Positions 1 through 11,601 of a stretch of DNA of 64,000 nucleotides are shown here, piece after piece. A program made the translations under genes and the position numbers. The notes under the pieces are model-generated. The model saw nothing but the letters and a program-made list of their open reading frames with translations. It ran no database searches and was not told the origin of the DNA. Position 1 is the stretch's first letter; each line of letters begins with the position of its first letter. The stretch lies in the NCBI GenBank assembly GCA_010645155.1, contig JAAGOF010000251.1, positions 862,010 to 926,009 of the forward strand. Direction: 5' to 3'. Origin of the DNA: Tigriopus japonicus. Lineage: Eukaryota > Arthropoda > Copepoda > Harpacticoida > Harpacticidae.

Positions 1-102
1 GATACTTTTGGGCAAAACATGTAAAAATGTCATAGGTAAGTTAAGATGTTATTTTTTAGATAACATTGACAAAAATTGTAAAAAAATAATTTCCTATCCC
101 TA

Positions 103-658
103 CACGGTATTTTTTGAACGTGAGAAGTCATTTTCAAATTCCAAAAACTTTTGAGACCAGTTTTGCGGTGTGAATGCAATACCGCATCTGTATCTAAATT
201 CTTTTAATATGTCATGGGCATAAACACGATGTAAGGTCACTTAAAACATGCTAAATCACAATTTTTTGAACATTGTCTTCCACTCAATTCTCAAGTAACC
301 TTATGGGTGAGTTTACCAAAAATATTGTCAAGTTCTACTCAGACGTCTGTCTAAATTGTTGTAACGACCCTCCTGTTTGGTCCTTCGAGAATGCTGAACA
401 AAAAAGCCGCTGAAAAAAGATCCGCGAATAGATTTCCGAAATGTTTCAGAGCAACATTGCTCTTAGTACATCTAAGACTAGAGTAAAAGTAAATTTTCAA
501 ATATTTGTTTTTAATTAAGTTTTAAATAGCAGAGTTTTTGCCCGTGACCTATTTAACCGAATTCAAATGAATGTTCTACATTGCGTTCACATCTCAAAGG
601 TGGTCTCAAAAGTTTCTGGAATTTGAAAATGACTTCTCACGCTCAAAAAAACACCGTG
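103..658. mobile_element. Foldback (inverted-repeat) element, non-coding
   Basis: Two arms of about 79 bp face each other: 103-181 and 580-658. The second reverse-complemented matches the first at most positions, including the shared core GTGAGAAGTCATTTTCAAAT and the following stretch around TTTTGAGACCA. The roughly 400 bp between them holds no convincing ORF. This is the structure of a small non-autonomous DNA transposon. I could not find an unambiguous target-site duplication, so superfamily and exact ends are open. Confidence 0.6.
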
Positions 659-668
659 CCTAGTTATG

Positions 669-1347
669 ATGAGGGCCGAGCAGATAAGGAGGTTGAGTCA
701 AATTCAACTTTGAAACTTTCCGACAAACTGTTATGACTGGCGTGAATACGGTTCAGTATTAGTACTATGTATTTCACATAACATGTAATCAACATCGTGT
801 GGACAAGTTAATACAGGATAAGCGAAGAGAAAACAGAGGTTCTTGTGTAGGTTTCCAAAGACAGGAGTAACAGATGGAGGAGAGCCCTAAGTCATGAAGA
901 TTGGATTTGTGTTCAATTTGCACAAGATGGGATGGGGAGACCGAAAGAAGATTTCTGCTGTACATTATTTTACAACTGAGTCAAATAGGGACACGTTGTG
1001 AACGGAGTGCTACTCCTCATTAAGAAGGTGTAGTCTTTATCTTCTCATGAATAATAAATATTTGACGGTATGCCATAAACGTGTTGTTCTTGGATTTCTA
1101 TTTCTGAATGAATTCAATTTGGTTACAATTATCATGTTATTTTTTTTTCTGGTTACTCGACCAAAAATGAGGGAAAGACAAAAAGGAACCTCTCCCGGCA
1201 AAATCATGAATCAAAAAAGTGGGTTTGTACTCCATCATCAATTGATTATTATTAAACGTGCTTTCTTCTCAAATTTCCGTCTCTTCTCATAGGAAACAGT
1301 ACTGGGCTGAACATAACAAGGAGTGTTGTGGCTGTTGTTAGCTCTTC
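669..1347. other. Intergenic, nothing recognised
   Basis: AT-rich sequence downstream of the bromodomain gene stop codon. Short ORFs here lack recognisable domains and look like chance. The 3' UTR of the minus-strand bromodomain gene must lie in this stretch, but I see no clear AATAAA on that strand close to the stop. Confidence 0.4.
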
Positions 1348-3342
1348 TCAATCGCTATCTGAACTTGAAGAATTGGAACTGGACGAGTCGTCGTCACTGT
1401 CCGAATCTGAACTGGAATCCGACAAATGACCTCCACTGCCCTTTTTCGGACTGGACTTTTTCGGGGTCTTGGGCGGTTTTTTGACAGGTGAGGGGGTCGC
1501 TACTGCATTTTGCCGTATCTGGGACTGCTGTGCACCGAGGATGAATGCTTGGATTTGGGAAACGGTCAGGGCAGAGCAATTGCTGAGATCAATTTCGGTG
1601 AAGCCATTGGCATCGGTGGTGAGGGTTTCCTTATTGGCCAGCATGATATCGACGATCTTTTGCTGCTGGTCTTCCCGGAGTTGAGCTACTTGCTCTCGAA
1701 GGGCAAGTGACTCTTCCACGGTCAGGTTATGGCGTTCCAATTGGACAGGTTGGGCGGTGGCAGGGGCTGATGGGCCTAGGGCCCCATTGGGCTTTCGCCT
1801 CTTAGCTCCAGTCTGATTAGCAGCACCTCCCGTGGGACGAGCACGCTTGGGTTTAGGAGCGGTCCCACCCCCTCGACGTGTTCCACTTCCTCGGTTGGTG
1901 TTCCCGGTTTTTGTGGCTCGTCGAGGTTTCCCGGTGATCACGGGCAGGTCTCTGATCAATAAGCCAACGTTCTCGCGAATGGCCACGATTTGATTTTGAG
2001 CACCCATTAAGTGTTGGATCATGGCTTCATCCTCGTTCATGGTTACGTTCAGAGGATCATATTTGGCCGGATTGTCCACGGGTTCGAAGTCGACGCGTGA
2101 GAAAAGCACCTCAAAACGGTGATGAAGAGCGCCGGCTTTGAAACAAAGAGGACTCTCCTCAGGATTGTATCGATAGGTCTCTGTGATGATTCGTCGGATG
2201 TCGTTGGCAAATTGCAAGGGATGTCGGTAGAAGTGATTCTGGAGACGGCTCTGGACAGTGTAGAGATCAATAGAAGCGCGTGCGTTCCCAGGGTATGCGT
2301 CGATATGTAGAAAAGGTTCGGATTGCGACTTCTCGGCCATGACTTGCCGAAGTATGGAGTCGCATTGTTTCATTTGATCACTAAGATTCTCTACGTATTT
2401 CTTCTTCAGCTGCTGAGGTTGATTGAGCTCTCCAGGCAAGCCCGTGGACATCTTTCGGGCCACTCGTTTTCGGGCTTCTTTATTGGGCGAGGTAGTGGTC
2501 ATCTTGGGAGTTCTAACAACAGGTTCCTTGGGTTTCTTCTTGCTGCTGGTCAAGGCTTTGTTTCGATCTTCCTCGGCATAGACCCCCGCTAGCTCATCTT
2601 GTTCCAGCTTGAACCACTTGTCTTTCGTCACATTCTCCATGATTTTGGCAGCCTCATGAACAAAGTGCCCGGGGAGGTTGAAGGTTTTGGCGTTGATCCA
2701 GATTTGGTTGATATCGGCCAAACACTCTTGCTTGGACTGGTACTCTCCCCGATCAATCTTCTTCCGAACGGTTCCCAAATCCATCGGACGCTTGATGACA
2801 TTGAAATAGATGGGATAAATGCCCAAAGCCTTGGCATTGACAGGCTCTCGGAAGGCCACCGACTTGGGATGCTTGAACAGCGCCGACACCACATGGGTTC
2901 GAACCCGCTTCAACTTAGCCTTTAGATTGGCTTCAGGCTCCACTGGACCACTCCTCATGGGAGCTGCTTGGGTTTGACGAAGCTCTTCACTAGGGTTTCC
3001 CTCCAAAGGGGTCATCACATCTACGTCCTCCGAGCTGATGTCCGCTGGTTTGCTCTCGTTATGAACCGAGTCATCCGCGGCACTCGAACTCTCGAGTGGT
3101 CCATTGCTTTGAGTTAATCCGGAGTCATTCTCGGTTTTGACGGACGGCTCAGACTTGACAGGTGGTGCAGGGATGGAACCATTGGTCTGGTGGGACGTCT
3201 CAGGTATCTCTTTAGTGCCCAGTCCATTCTGATCAGGCTTTTGAACTTCTGGCGCAGCGGGCGAATGATTATCATTACTGACAGAAGACATTTCACGATC
3301 AATCTCAGCAGGCAATCCCATGATAGGCCGTTCCCCAATCAA
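1348..3342 (-). CDS. BET-family double-bromodomain protein, intronless
   Basis: Single uninterrupted frame of 664 aa. An acidic, serine-rich N-terminus precedes bromodomain 1 (about residues 140-250; contains NVIKRPMDLGTVRKKI and the acetyl-lysine-anchoring Asn222 in FNLPG). A strongly diverged bromodomain 2 follows (about 315-420; Asn393 in YRYNPEES kept, but the usual PMD is SID and WPF is EPF). A basic linker leads to an NET domain (about 541-604) and an acidic Ser/Asp tail. This BD1-BD2-NET-SEED order defines BET proteins (BRD2/3/4, Drosophila fs(1)h), which read acetylated histones and recruit transcription elongation factors in the nucleus. Bromodomain 1 also lacks the canonical WPF shelf (VAF here). 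Residue 1 is the longest-frame start; Met8 or Met18 could be used instead. Lack of introns among multi-exon neighbours suggests a retrogene, but the frame is intact. Confidence 0.9.
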   Translation of the reverse strand: MIGERPIMGLPAEIDREMSSVSNDNHSPAAPEVQKPDQNGLGTKEIPETSHQTNGSIPAPPVKSEPSVKTENDSGLTQSNGPLESSSAADDSVHNESKPADISSEDVDVMTPLEGNPSEELRQTQAAPMRSGPVEPEANLKAKLKRVRTHVVSALFKHPKSVAFREPVNAKALGIYPIYFNVIKRPMDLGTVRKKIDRGEYQSKQECLADINQIWINAKTFNLPGHFVHEAAKIMENVTKDKWFKLEQDELAGVYAEEDRNKALTSSKKKPKEPVVRTPKMTTTSPNKEARKRVARKMSTGLPGELNQPQQLKKKYVENLSDQMKQCDSILRQVMAEKSQSEPFLHIDAYPGNARASIDLYTVQSRLQNHFYRHPLQFANDIRRIITETYRYNPEESPLCFKAGALHHRFEVLFSRVDFEPVDNPAKYDPLNVTMNEDEAMIQHLMGAQNQIVAIRENVGLLIRDLPVITGKPRRATKTGNTNRGSGTRRGGGTAPKPKRARPTGGAANQTGAKRRKPNGALGPSAPATAQPVQLERHNLTVEESLALREQVAQLREDQQQKIVDIMLANKETLTTDANGFTEIDLSNCSALTVSQIQAFILGAQQSQIRQNAVATPSPVKKPPKTPKKSSPKKGSGGHLSDSSSDSDSDDDSSSSNSSSSDSD

Positions 3343-3923
3343 CCCTCACACGTAACACATAAGAAGCAAGTCTTTGAGGGATCAAAAACCAGTCCCACCC
3401 ACTGGCCAAGCAGGCTGGGGATTTCTCAGGTCCGATGTGGAACAATGTTGAACAACGGTGAGCGTCGATTTCTGCAAGATAACAAACAGACCCTTTTAGT
3501 TCAGAAGGGCAGATTTCAAGGCGGGAATTCAGCCTCAAGGAGACACTCTGGGTGGGTGAACCTGAGCATGAAATGAGTCCTGGGACCCTTAATGGCACAT
3601 TTCCATAGTCAAAAGGGTTCCAAGACGTTCCATGTGACGCAAAATTGCGTCGTTTCAGGCCAGCGTGTTCCTAGCCGTTTCAACGCGGTCACATCAACCA
3701 CAACAATCAGACGCTCCTTCTCGAAAACGAGGCCAGCCTGCTTGCCTAAAATGGCTCCCTTTCCCGGCCCGTTCAGCCTGTTCATAGAACAGCCTGGGCA
3801 GATTGACTCTAGCAGCTGACGCAGCGTCTCAATCACGCTGTGTTTAGGTTCGCTAGTGCCTTACCCCCGAATCGCCAATAGGTATCAGAGGGAGAGAACA
3901 CTTCCTGTCCGACGGCTGCACTT

Positions 3924-3962
3924 AACTGAAGCTCGCGGCGAAGTAGTACGCTCTTTTTATAC
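3924..3962 (-). promoter_or_regulatory. TATA box plus initiator-like site upstream of the BET gene
   Basis: On the minus strand GTATAAAAAGAG lies at 3962-3951, and TCAGTT, matching the arthropod initiator TCAKTY, at 3929-3924. The spacing, about 34 bp from the TATA T to the initiator A, is slightly longer than usual. If used, transcription would start near 3927 and give a 5' UTR of about 585 nt. The TATA sequence is clear; assigning it to this gene is inference. Confidence 0.4.
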
Positions 3963-4842
3963 TCGCGCGAGAAACCGACGATCGGGGTTCGTTGGCGGCG
4001 GCGTTGAATAGCTTAAAATGCGGTCGACATTAGCGCTCTCGGCAGGGAGTTTTTGGAATCAGGCGGACTAGTTCGGTTAGATGAAAAAGAAGTAAATTTC
4101 TCGAATTGATCGGAGAAATTGAAATTCAAAATGAGAAAAAAGTTGACTCTGTGGTGTTTTCATATGATTTGAGTAGTTTTGAGTGCTTAGAAGTTGTATA
4201 TTGGAGGGAGAATAAGGATATGTGTTGGTGAAATAAAAAGGGCAATGTGAAAATAAGTGGAGCAAAATGGTCACTACAAAGTTGTAAAGTTTCGAGGGGA
4301 GGGATGCGAAAAATAGTTATCTCAGGTCAGTTACGTATCAAACAATTTTAGGTCAAATCACATTATTCAATACAAACCTCGATTTGAGCGAAAAAGCTGT
4401 TTTGAATGGACTCATTATACATTTAATTATCTTCAAAAGTGATTCAAAAGTTGGAATTAATGTATTCTAAAGCTCTATTCACCAAGTATTTTTTTACCTT
4501 GATTTTGTAATATGTATGGCCAGTTACAACATTTGCCGTCACACTAAGAGAACCTTTTCCTAACTTAAAATGATGCCTAAAATTTAGCCTTTAGACCCAA
4601 ACTTTTTGGATTTTTCAGCAACACTTTATCGGTGGTAATTTGCTTGAAGGCCAACCCAACCCGACCAAGAACATTCAAGAAGGAAAAAAGGGTTTGAGGG
4701 GAGAAAAACCCTCAAAGCTTAGACGTTAGAGGTCGCTAAAACATAGACTAAACTCAGTATACTCAGTCTTCAGCGCTCTCTATCGACCCCAAAAAAACGG
4801 AAGACTCAAGCTACTTCTGTCTGAAAGACAAAATTGCGTCAT
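3963..4842. other. Intergenic, nothing recognised
   Basis: Divider between the bromodomain gene promoter and the 3' end of the AtuA-like gene. The bases near 3960-4060 are GC-rich and contain several CpGs; the remainder is AT-rich. No coding or repeat signal was found. Confidence 0.35.
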
Positions 4843-4848
4843 TTTATT
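4843..4848 (-). terminator. Polyadenylation signal of the AtuA-like gene
   Basis: AATAAA on the minus strand, about 62 nt beyond the stop codon at 4910. This is a normal distance for a compact 3' UTR. Confidence 0.5.
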
Positions 4849-4909
4849 TGCCCCTTAAGCCGATAACAAAGAGACACGTGTAATCATAAATAATTTCCGG
4901 CTTACTCAT

Positions 4910-6890
4910 TCATTTTGTTACGATTTTCCCCATCTCTTCCAAAGATGGCATGTTTGTCAATTCCATGCTAAGAAGCATTTGACCTAAGGATTTTCCAAGT
5001 GGGTCAGGTCGAAGAGATGCCATTCCGCCACCATCCAAGACGTTTTCAAGCAGAAAATTGACTCCATCTATGCCAGGGAGATCATAGCGCGTGACATTGG
5101 CCACAGGATCGTTTTGTTGGTCTTTATCAAACAAATGATTGAAATATTCAGCAACTGATGCTTCAGTTACAAGCTGCTTAATGAAGGGTAGATATGAAGG
5201 ATGTCGCGCAATGAGACCGATATTACACGAATTGCCTTTGTCTCCACTTCTGGCATATGCTAAATCCTCCAAGATGTAGGTTTCAGGTCCTGAGGGAAGA
5301 TCTGAAGTCTCTTCTCTTGCGATAGGCTTTTCGCGCTTTTCAAATCCCGCGCCTTCCGAAGAAAATCGAACCTCTTCAACCAGTTCGTTCATTTGGATTT
5401 TGGCGGTAAGCTTCTCCTTGGGGTATAAGAATGAGAAAAGCTTGAGACAAGGTGTAGCTTTGGGTCGTCCTCCAACCATTCCACAAAGACCAGGAGCCAT
5501 TCCGGTACCTGATGAAGCAATTTCTCGTGCCAGAATTTCCAAAGCGGTCTTATCCTGGTGCTGGACACTCATCCAAATCACGGCGTCCCTTCCACGAAAC
5601 TCTTGGGACAATGCATTGGGCCCAAAACTGTCCTCTGCACCCAATATGGAAATGTGGTGGCGGTCAAAATCTGCCAAACCCACCATTTTTAAGAGTGTTT
5701 GACATCGGGACAGGATAGCTTCAGCAGTTTTTCTCGCTTTGGCTGTGGCATTGCCACCTTGAACAATGGCCACGCAATTCGCCTTGTAGCCATCCATGTA
5801 GGTTGCACTGATTTTGAAAGAGTTGGTTGGGGGCTTACCCTTGGCACCCGTCACAAGTACAGTGTCCAAACCTTGATCTTGAATTTGCACATTTGAAAAG
5901 TCACAGACGACATCTGGCAAAATGTAGTTCTCAGGATCGCCAATCTCATAAAGCAGTTGTTCCCCAACAGTGTATTTGTTCACCAATCCTCCGGTTCCTT
6001 CTGGTTTGGTCAAGATAAAGTCACCAGAGGGTTGGACCTCAACAATAGGAAATCCCATGTACTCAAACCCTTTAACCAGGTGCCAATCAGTGAATGTGCC
6101 ACCAGTAGCTTGTGCCCCACATTCAATGAGATGACCTGCTAAGCTACCCGCTGCTAGTCGGTCAAAATCATCAAGTTTCCATTGGAATTCGTGTATTAGG
6201 GGTGCTAAAGCCAGGGCACTGTCTGCTGTCCTGCCCGTAACTACAATATCAGCTCCCATACCTAAGGCCTTGACAATTGGTTCAGCTCCAAAGTAGGCCG
6301 TCATTGAGTTGACTGTTTGAGGAAGGGTGTGGCCAGTTGCCATCTCGTGGATGGTTTTTAACTCCAAAAGTTCTTTTTTTTGGTGGATCAGGTTATCCCC
6401 TTGAACCTCTGCAATATTTAATTCCACGCCATGCATCTGGCAGGCCTCTTTCAAAGCCTTGACACAAGCACCTGTGTTGATTCCGCCTGCATTTGTGATA
6501 ACCTTGATTCCTGAAAAGCAACGGTGAATTGCCAGTAAGTTTAAACACTTATAATAATAATCAAGCGAATAGTGATTTAGGCTCCAAACCTTGTTCTTTT
6601 ATAGTTTTTAAGTGACGACCCACCCCACTAAGAACGAAATCAGGGGCATAACCCCATTTTGGGTCTTTCTTATGGGCAGCCGTTAAAAGTGACATGGTGA
6701 GTTCTGACAAGTAGTCGTAGACCAAATAGTTGACCCTGCCATTGTCGAGCAGTTGAGGTGTGGCAGTGGGCGTATCCCCCCAAAATCCCGAAGCACAACC
6801 AATGCGGACGGATTGTTTGGCCATCCCTCTTTTGAATAAGATTTGAGAAGAATGGCCGGTTGAAAAGCGGCTCAATTTGGCAACCAACAT
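4910..6890 (-). CDS. AtuA/DUF1446-family protein, two exons, likely mitochondrial
   Basis: Exon 1 is 6890-6590 and exon 2 is 6510-4910, joined across a 79-bp GT-AG intron in phase 1, giving 633 aa. The N-terminal 23 residues are rich in Arg, Lys and Ser without acids, which looks like a mitochondrial presequence; Met23 may start the mature domain. The main domain matches the acyclic terpene utilisation family AtuA: RIGCASGFWGD near the start, then VITNAGGIN spanning the exon 2 start. A second, smaller domain near the C-terminus (from about residue 510) carries ARSGDKGNSCNIG and fits the AtuA-like ferredoxin-fold domain. In Pseudomonas, AtuA is needed for citronellol/geraniol breakdown; the animal role is not established. 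The donor GTTTGG is weak, but the joined frame restores the family motif KVITNAGG. Confidence 0.88.
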
Positions 6891-6899
6891 TTTGACATA

Positions 6900-8012
6900 A
6901 ACAAGTATAAAAAATTGACATTAACCAAGCGTTGAAAAGGAGCGAGTGTAGTCGTATTGATATGGTGGTTCAAAAACAAAACAAAACAAGATCAAGAACA
7001 TCTTGTGATGGCATGAAAACTTGGTCGGTAAATGAATTGTCGACATTAGAAACCTCTCAAAAGGGGCTGGTCCTTCGACACCGTATTCATAGCAAGACTG
7101 TTATTTTTCTTTGAACCTTGTTTTTCTTTGCTGAATTATAGTAAGCATTCAAGAATCAAAATAACATGGCAATTTGTAGCTTGAAATTTTTATGGCATTA
7201 TGGTCTCCATTAAAAAATAATTCCACAATGTTAAAAATTCAATTGTAAAGTGGCGAAACTATTTCTGAATTCAAATGCATTTTGAAATATATATGCATGT
7301 CATTTCTTTACAACTAGCGCATTTCAACCCTTGAAGATTTTTATTTGTCTTGCCATGGCAATTCATGCCATGAATACAGAATCAAAAACATTTTATAGCA
7401 CATGGAAAAGTTCAACCACAACATCATAATGAGATACACTTGTCCATATTTTTGAATTTATCAAACGGAATTTTAATGAGAGGAATGCTGAAAAAGGCAA
7501 TTTTCAGGCTGGAGTACATACACATGTTAGCATTTTAGATGTTTTTGCCGTTTTAGGACTTTATAAAAAACTGCTTTGCAGTTCTATGGCGCTGAATGCA
7601 AAAACAAATATAATCCAACTTCTCATCTCGTACTCTGCATTTGGCAATTTGTTTGAGCATTAGCTACATTTCAGGCTTTTAAGTTGTAAATTAAATTACA
7701 TCGTTACCTCGCAATTTTCAAGCAAAAAAAGGTTTTTTTCAATGCAAACTTTTCAATAGCCTCAGTATTAACAAATTAAAAAATACTTTTTCGTCCAGGA
7801 CGTCCTCTCATATACATTATATACATTATTGGGTTTAGTATTCCTATAGGTTCACGTCAGAAAACACTGAAAATTGAGAATTGCTGAAAATTGAATTACC
7901 TGTAACTTATCATTCTTAAAAATGTATATCCCAATCGCTTGATTACTATAATATTTTGATTTTCTCCTGAAGTTCTCAGTTTCTCAGTATTTCTTTCGCA
8001 TGACTTAAGTCA
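6900..8012. other. Intergenic, AT-rich
   Basis: No ORF with domain content and no clear repeat. It contains the presumed promoter of the AtuA-like gene, but I see no convincing core-promoter motif. Confidence 0.35.
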
Positions 8013-9104
8013 ATGGGATATTCGTGAAGGAGACAGCTGCTGAAGTTACCTAAAATCGATTGGAGACGGCGCCACATTTGACTAGGCGAGAATAAAATTT
8101 TGCTACGGAAGTACTGCTACCTTGAAAGTCCTTTTTAGACACTATGTCATCAGTTTTTCAAGGATTTATTGATCTAAAAATAATGAAAAATAACTTTACT
8201 TCATGATTTTGTCACATTTTTATCCATACACCTGGACATTTCTTTCGAAAACCGAGTTTCAAGTGTACATATAATGTTGCGTGAGTTTGAAAATTATGTC
8301 TTAAATCAAGCAAGTCAGAAACGACGCATGCACGGATTTTTTTCTGTCTGGTCAGGACCAAATTCGTCCCTGGGACTCTGATAAGGTTTTAAACCCCAAA
8401 ATCGACCAATAAATGATTGGAATTGTTGCAGGGCTGGCTGGGAAGGGTGGTTTGATCAGATCCATGTTAGTTTCAATGACCCCAAGCACGACGACTTTGA
8501 AGCTCATCATTCAATTTCTCAGCCAACAATTATCGGCAGTGGGACCTTTCCGGCTGGGCTCTTACAAGTTGTGGAAAAAATACAATCTGAAGTAAGAAGC
8601 TTTGATTCTAGTCTATTTTAGTTCCCTACTAGTTCGCAATAATATTCTTCATTCACGCAACTCCAACGTAAATAAGTTTTGCATATTTTGTAAAAGCTAG
8701 GTGTCATGTCAGTTACCTGCAAATTTGTCCATTTTTTGACCGCAAACAACGGCAAACAACGATGCGACAATAAATATTCATCAAATTGATGTTGCCGAGC
8801 CGGAAGTGTCGCACTAAAGATATTTCCAAACTTACGCAACATTATATGTACACTTGAAACTCGCTTTTTAAAAGAAATGTCCAGGTGTATGGATAAAAAT
8901 GTGACAAAATCATGAGGTAAACTTATTTTCTTTTATTTTTAGATCAATAAATCCTTGAAAAACTGATGACATAGTGTCTAAAAAGGACTTTCAATGTAGC
9001 AGTACTTCCGTAGCAAAATTTTATTCTCGCCTAGTCAAATGTGGCGCCGTCTACAATCGATTTTAGGCAACTTCAGCAGGTGTCTCCTTCACGAATACCC
9101 CATT
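8013..9104. mobile_element. DNA transposon with very long (about 277 bp) terminal inverted repeats
   Basis: The left arm 8013-8289 and right arm 8827-9104 are near-identical when one is reverse-complemented. Shared blocks include TATTCGTGAAGGAGACA at the tips, then CGGCGCCACATTTGACTAGG, CATCAGTTTTTCAAGGATTT, GTCACATTTTTATCCATACA and AATGTCCAGGTGTATGG. The spacer of about 540 bp encodes nothing recognisable; the 60-codon ORF at 8413-8595 has no family match. The long arms resemble foldback or Mutator-like non-autonomous elements. A TA immediately inside both tips (GATATTCG and CGAATACC) leaves a TA target duplication possible, but longer flank matches were not found. Confidence 0.75.
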
Positions 9105-10144
9105 CAAATCGTTGAATATCGTTTCAAGCGTTTTCATTGGTTGGGAAGAATTGTTGAAAAGTAATTACCATGAGAAAGTTGTCAATTTTCAAAGCAGATT
9201 TAAATGCGAATTCCACCACTGAAATAACTCTTTAAACCCACTTTCCAGTAGAATTTGTTCCATTTTATCTTTTCAGGTATCGTATTCTCTCCCCTAATCA
9301 GTTTTGGCTTTTTAATGGCCTGTGTCAATATGAATTGCTTGCAGTATGTTTTGAATGATAGTTTGTTTTGTTTAAGTTATGGAATACCATGGATGTGGGA
9401 TACTTTCTCGTAAAGCATTAGAAAATTCTGTAATCCCGTCATTAAGGTTTCTACAAATGTAATTTTTTCCAATGTCTCTTTTTGACCCTTTAGATTTCAT
9501 TGACTATGTTAAAGATAAAGTCGACGATCGGAATCAAAAAGAACAATCTTTCCAAAGGGACGTGCAATAACCTGACTGAGCAACCTGGGTGCATATCCCA
9601 TTGATTTAAGAATATGCCTCCAATATTTTTTATATCCTATCACAGAAGTTGTTAAACAAGAATAAAATGGGTCAAAAAATTATTTTGCTGAAGGAATATA
9701 GAATCAGAACAAAGCTTTCGTGTACACATTTCTTTATTCGGTCTTTTTTTAAGGTCAAGGTCAGGTTGGGTTGCACGGTAATAAAAAGTTGGATAACCAA
9801 TGGAAATGGTAAAACCCGGCCAACAGACCATAATCGTTGGTGTCGGGTGTATAGAAACTTATATATAAATAGCAGATACTCTGAGTAAGATAGATAGATA
9901 GATGGTGGTTGGTTGAATAAATCACACGTTACTGCACTTAAATGCCGAATGATTGTGATTGAGTCGGTCTCTCTTGATTAACTGAATCTGCACTGACAAC
10001 AAGACCAATCGTTCCAATTTTGGATCGAGCTAAAGTTCCATCTTCAAGGGGGTGATGACAGACGATAGATATGCTAATATGTATAAATATAATCAATAGT
10101 AATATTGGTAACCATTTCAATGGTATCTAGTTGTTGTAGTAGTA
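9105..10144. other. 3' flank of the Aster gene, no coding signal
   Basis: AT-rich. It includes a (GATA)4 microsatellite near 9888-9905. A minus-strand AATAAA at 9738-9733 is a possible polyadenylation signal for the Aster/GRAMD1 gene, about 410 nt past its stop. Confidence 0.35.
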
Positions 10145-11601
10145 TCACAAATCGCTCTTGACATGAGGTTGTGGTTGTTGCACTTCTGACGGCTTCTTCA
10201 CTTGAGGACTTTCGTCGACCACAGCTTGTTGAACGGGAGGTTTGGGCTCAATTGGGGGCTCAAACGCGGGTTTGGGTGGTCGCTCATGGTCGCGTTGGAG
10301 AAGCAACATTTGTCGAACCTTCTGAAGGGTGAGAGGCTGGATGCTCTTCTGAATGTTTGACAAAGAATCCTCAGTCTGAAATTCAAAGGTATTATTTGTT
10401 AGAAATTAAAGGTTACGGTAGATCACTGTGATTTTAAGAGTTCAGTCATTGGATCAGTGTCTCCAAAGGATTCAAGAAGAAGAATTAAAACCAAAGAAAA
10501 GGTTCAACATTTGAAGAGCAATAAACAGTTCAAGTTTGATACAAAATGAACACACTTGCAATTTTTCTCCATGTTCTAGAAATAAGCATACTTTGTGTTC
10601 CATTTTCGTCCAAACATAACCATGCATAAATTCTTGAGATATCTTCGCTTTGAAATATTTTAGAAACGTGTTGTTAGTTTTTAGAAGTAGGCTATTTTTG
10701 CTTTTCATGGTTGCACTTTACACTAAACTTTCCATGTTTTGTACCCAAAATTACCAAAAAAACTTTTTTCAGGAACAATAACAAACTTTTAGTTAACTCA
10801 ACGTGGTGTCTAAATTGAAGGCATAAGAAGCATGTAATCGTCTGAGAATTTAAGGATTTTTTTTACATTCTAGATCGATCTTCAGAAGTTGACTCTAAAT
10901 GCTTCTCCTAAAATTCTATTCCTAATCAGGAAAAATACCTTTCCGCTTTTCAGTGCCAAATTGACATCGTTTAACCTTTAACATGATTTTTTTGCAAAAC
11001 AACGCAAAAATTGGCATCCATTAATAATTAAAAATATCTTCCGGCTTTATGTTGATTTGCTAACTTCCATCACCTGGAACCTATTTGAACACTTGTCGAT
11101 GCCTACATATAACTTCTTCTTCTTCATATAATAATCATTGTATCAAACGAATGAATTTTCAACGGTTCTCACGTACTTTTCTGAGAAGTTCTGTGGCCGT
11201 TCCAAGCATCTCGCCCCATTTCTCGAGTTCGAGTTGGTGGACCATTTCTTGCTGTTGAAGGATCTCGAGCCATTGTTCCGTAGTTCGAGAATCGGGATCC
11301 TTGTCCAAGAAGAGCATTGGATCCAGGTGTTTGGGAAACGACGACGACGGTCCAAATGGACCTTGGCGTTGGGAGTTGGACCCAGGGTGCTTGGGATCGA
11401 TCACGAGCGTGGTTTCCAGGAACCAGACCTTATAGTAGAGAAGACAATTGGCGCATAATAACAATATCAGGAGTATCACAGCCGCTTTGGAGACGTTTTG
11501 GAGCTCAGGGATCGTCGCTTTGGGGCTCCTGAGAGCTTCGTTGGGTTGGAGGGTCCGAATCGAGCTATATGGCAAGGGCATTCCTTGGCTCAAAATGGGT
11601 T
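10145..11601 (-). CDS. GRAMD1: Aster/GRAMD1 exons 13-14: ER membrane anchor and tail
   Basis: Exon 13 (11601-11177) encodes a hydrophobic helix beginning AAVILLILLLCANCLLYYKV, followed by a Gln/Glu-rich coiled-coil-like stretch (EQWLEILQQQEMVHQLELEK). Exon 14 (10375-10145) encodes a basic helix and a proline-rich end, PPKPAFEPPIEPKPP, with stop TGA at 10147-10145. The exon 13 donor must be AAA|GTACGT, because the alternative GTGAGA four bases on would put exon 14 out of frame. In the family the helix anchors the protein in the ER, with GRAM and VASt in the cytosol. Confidence 0.85.
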
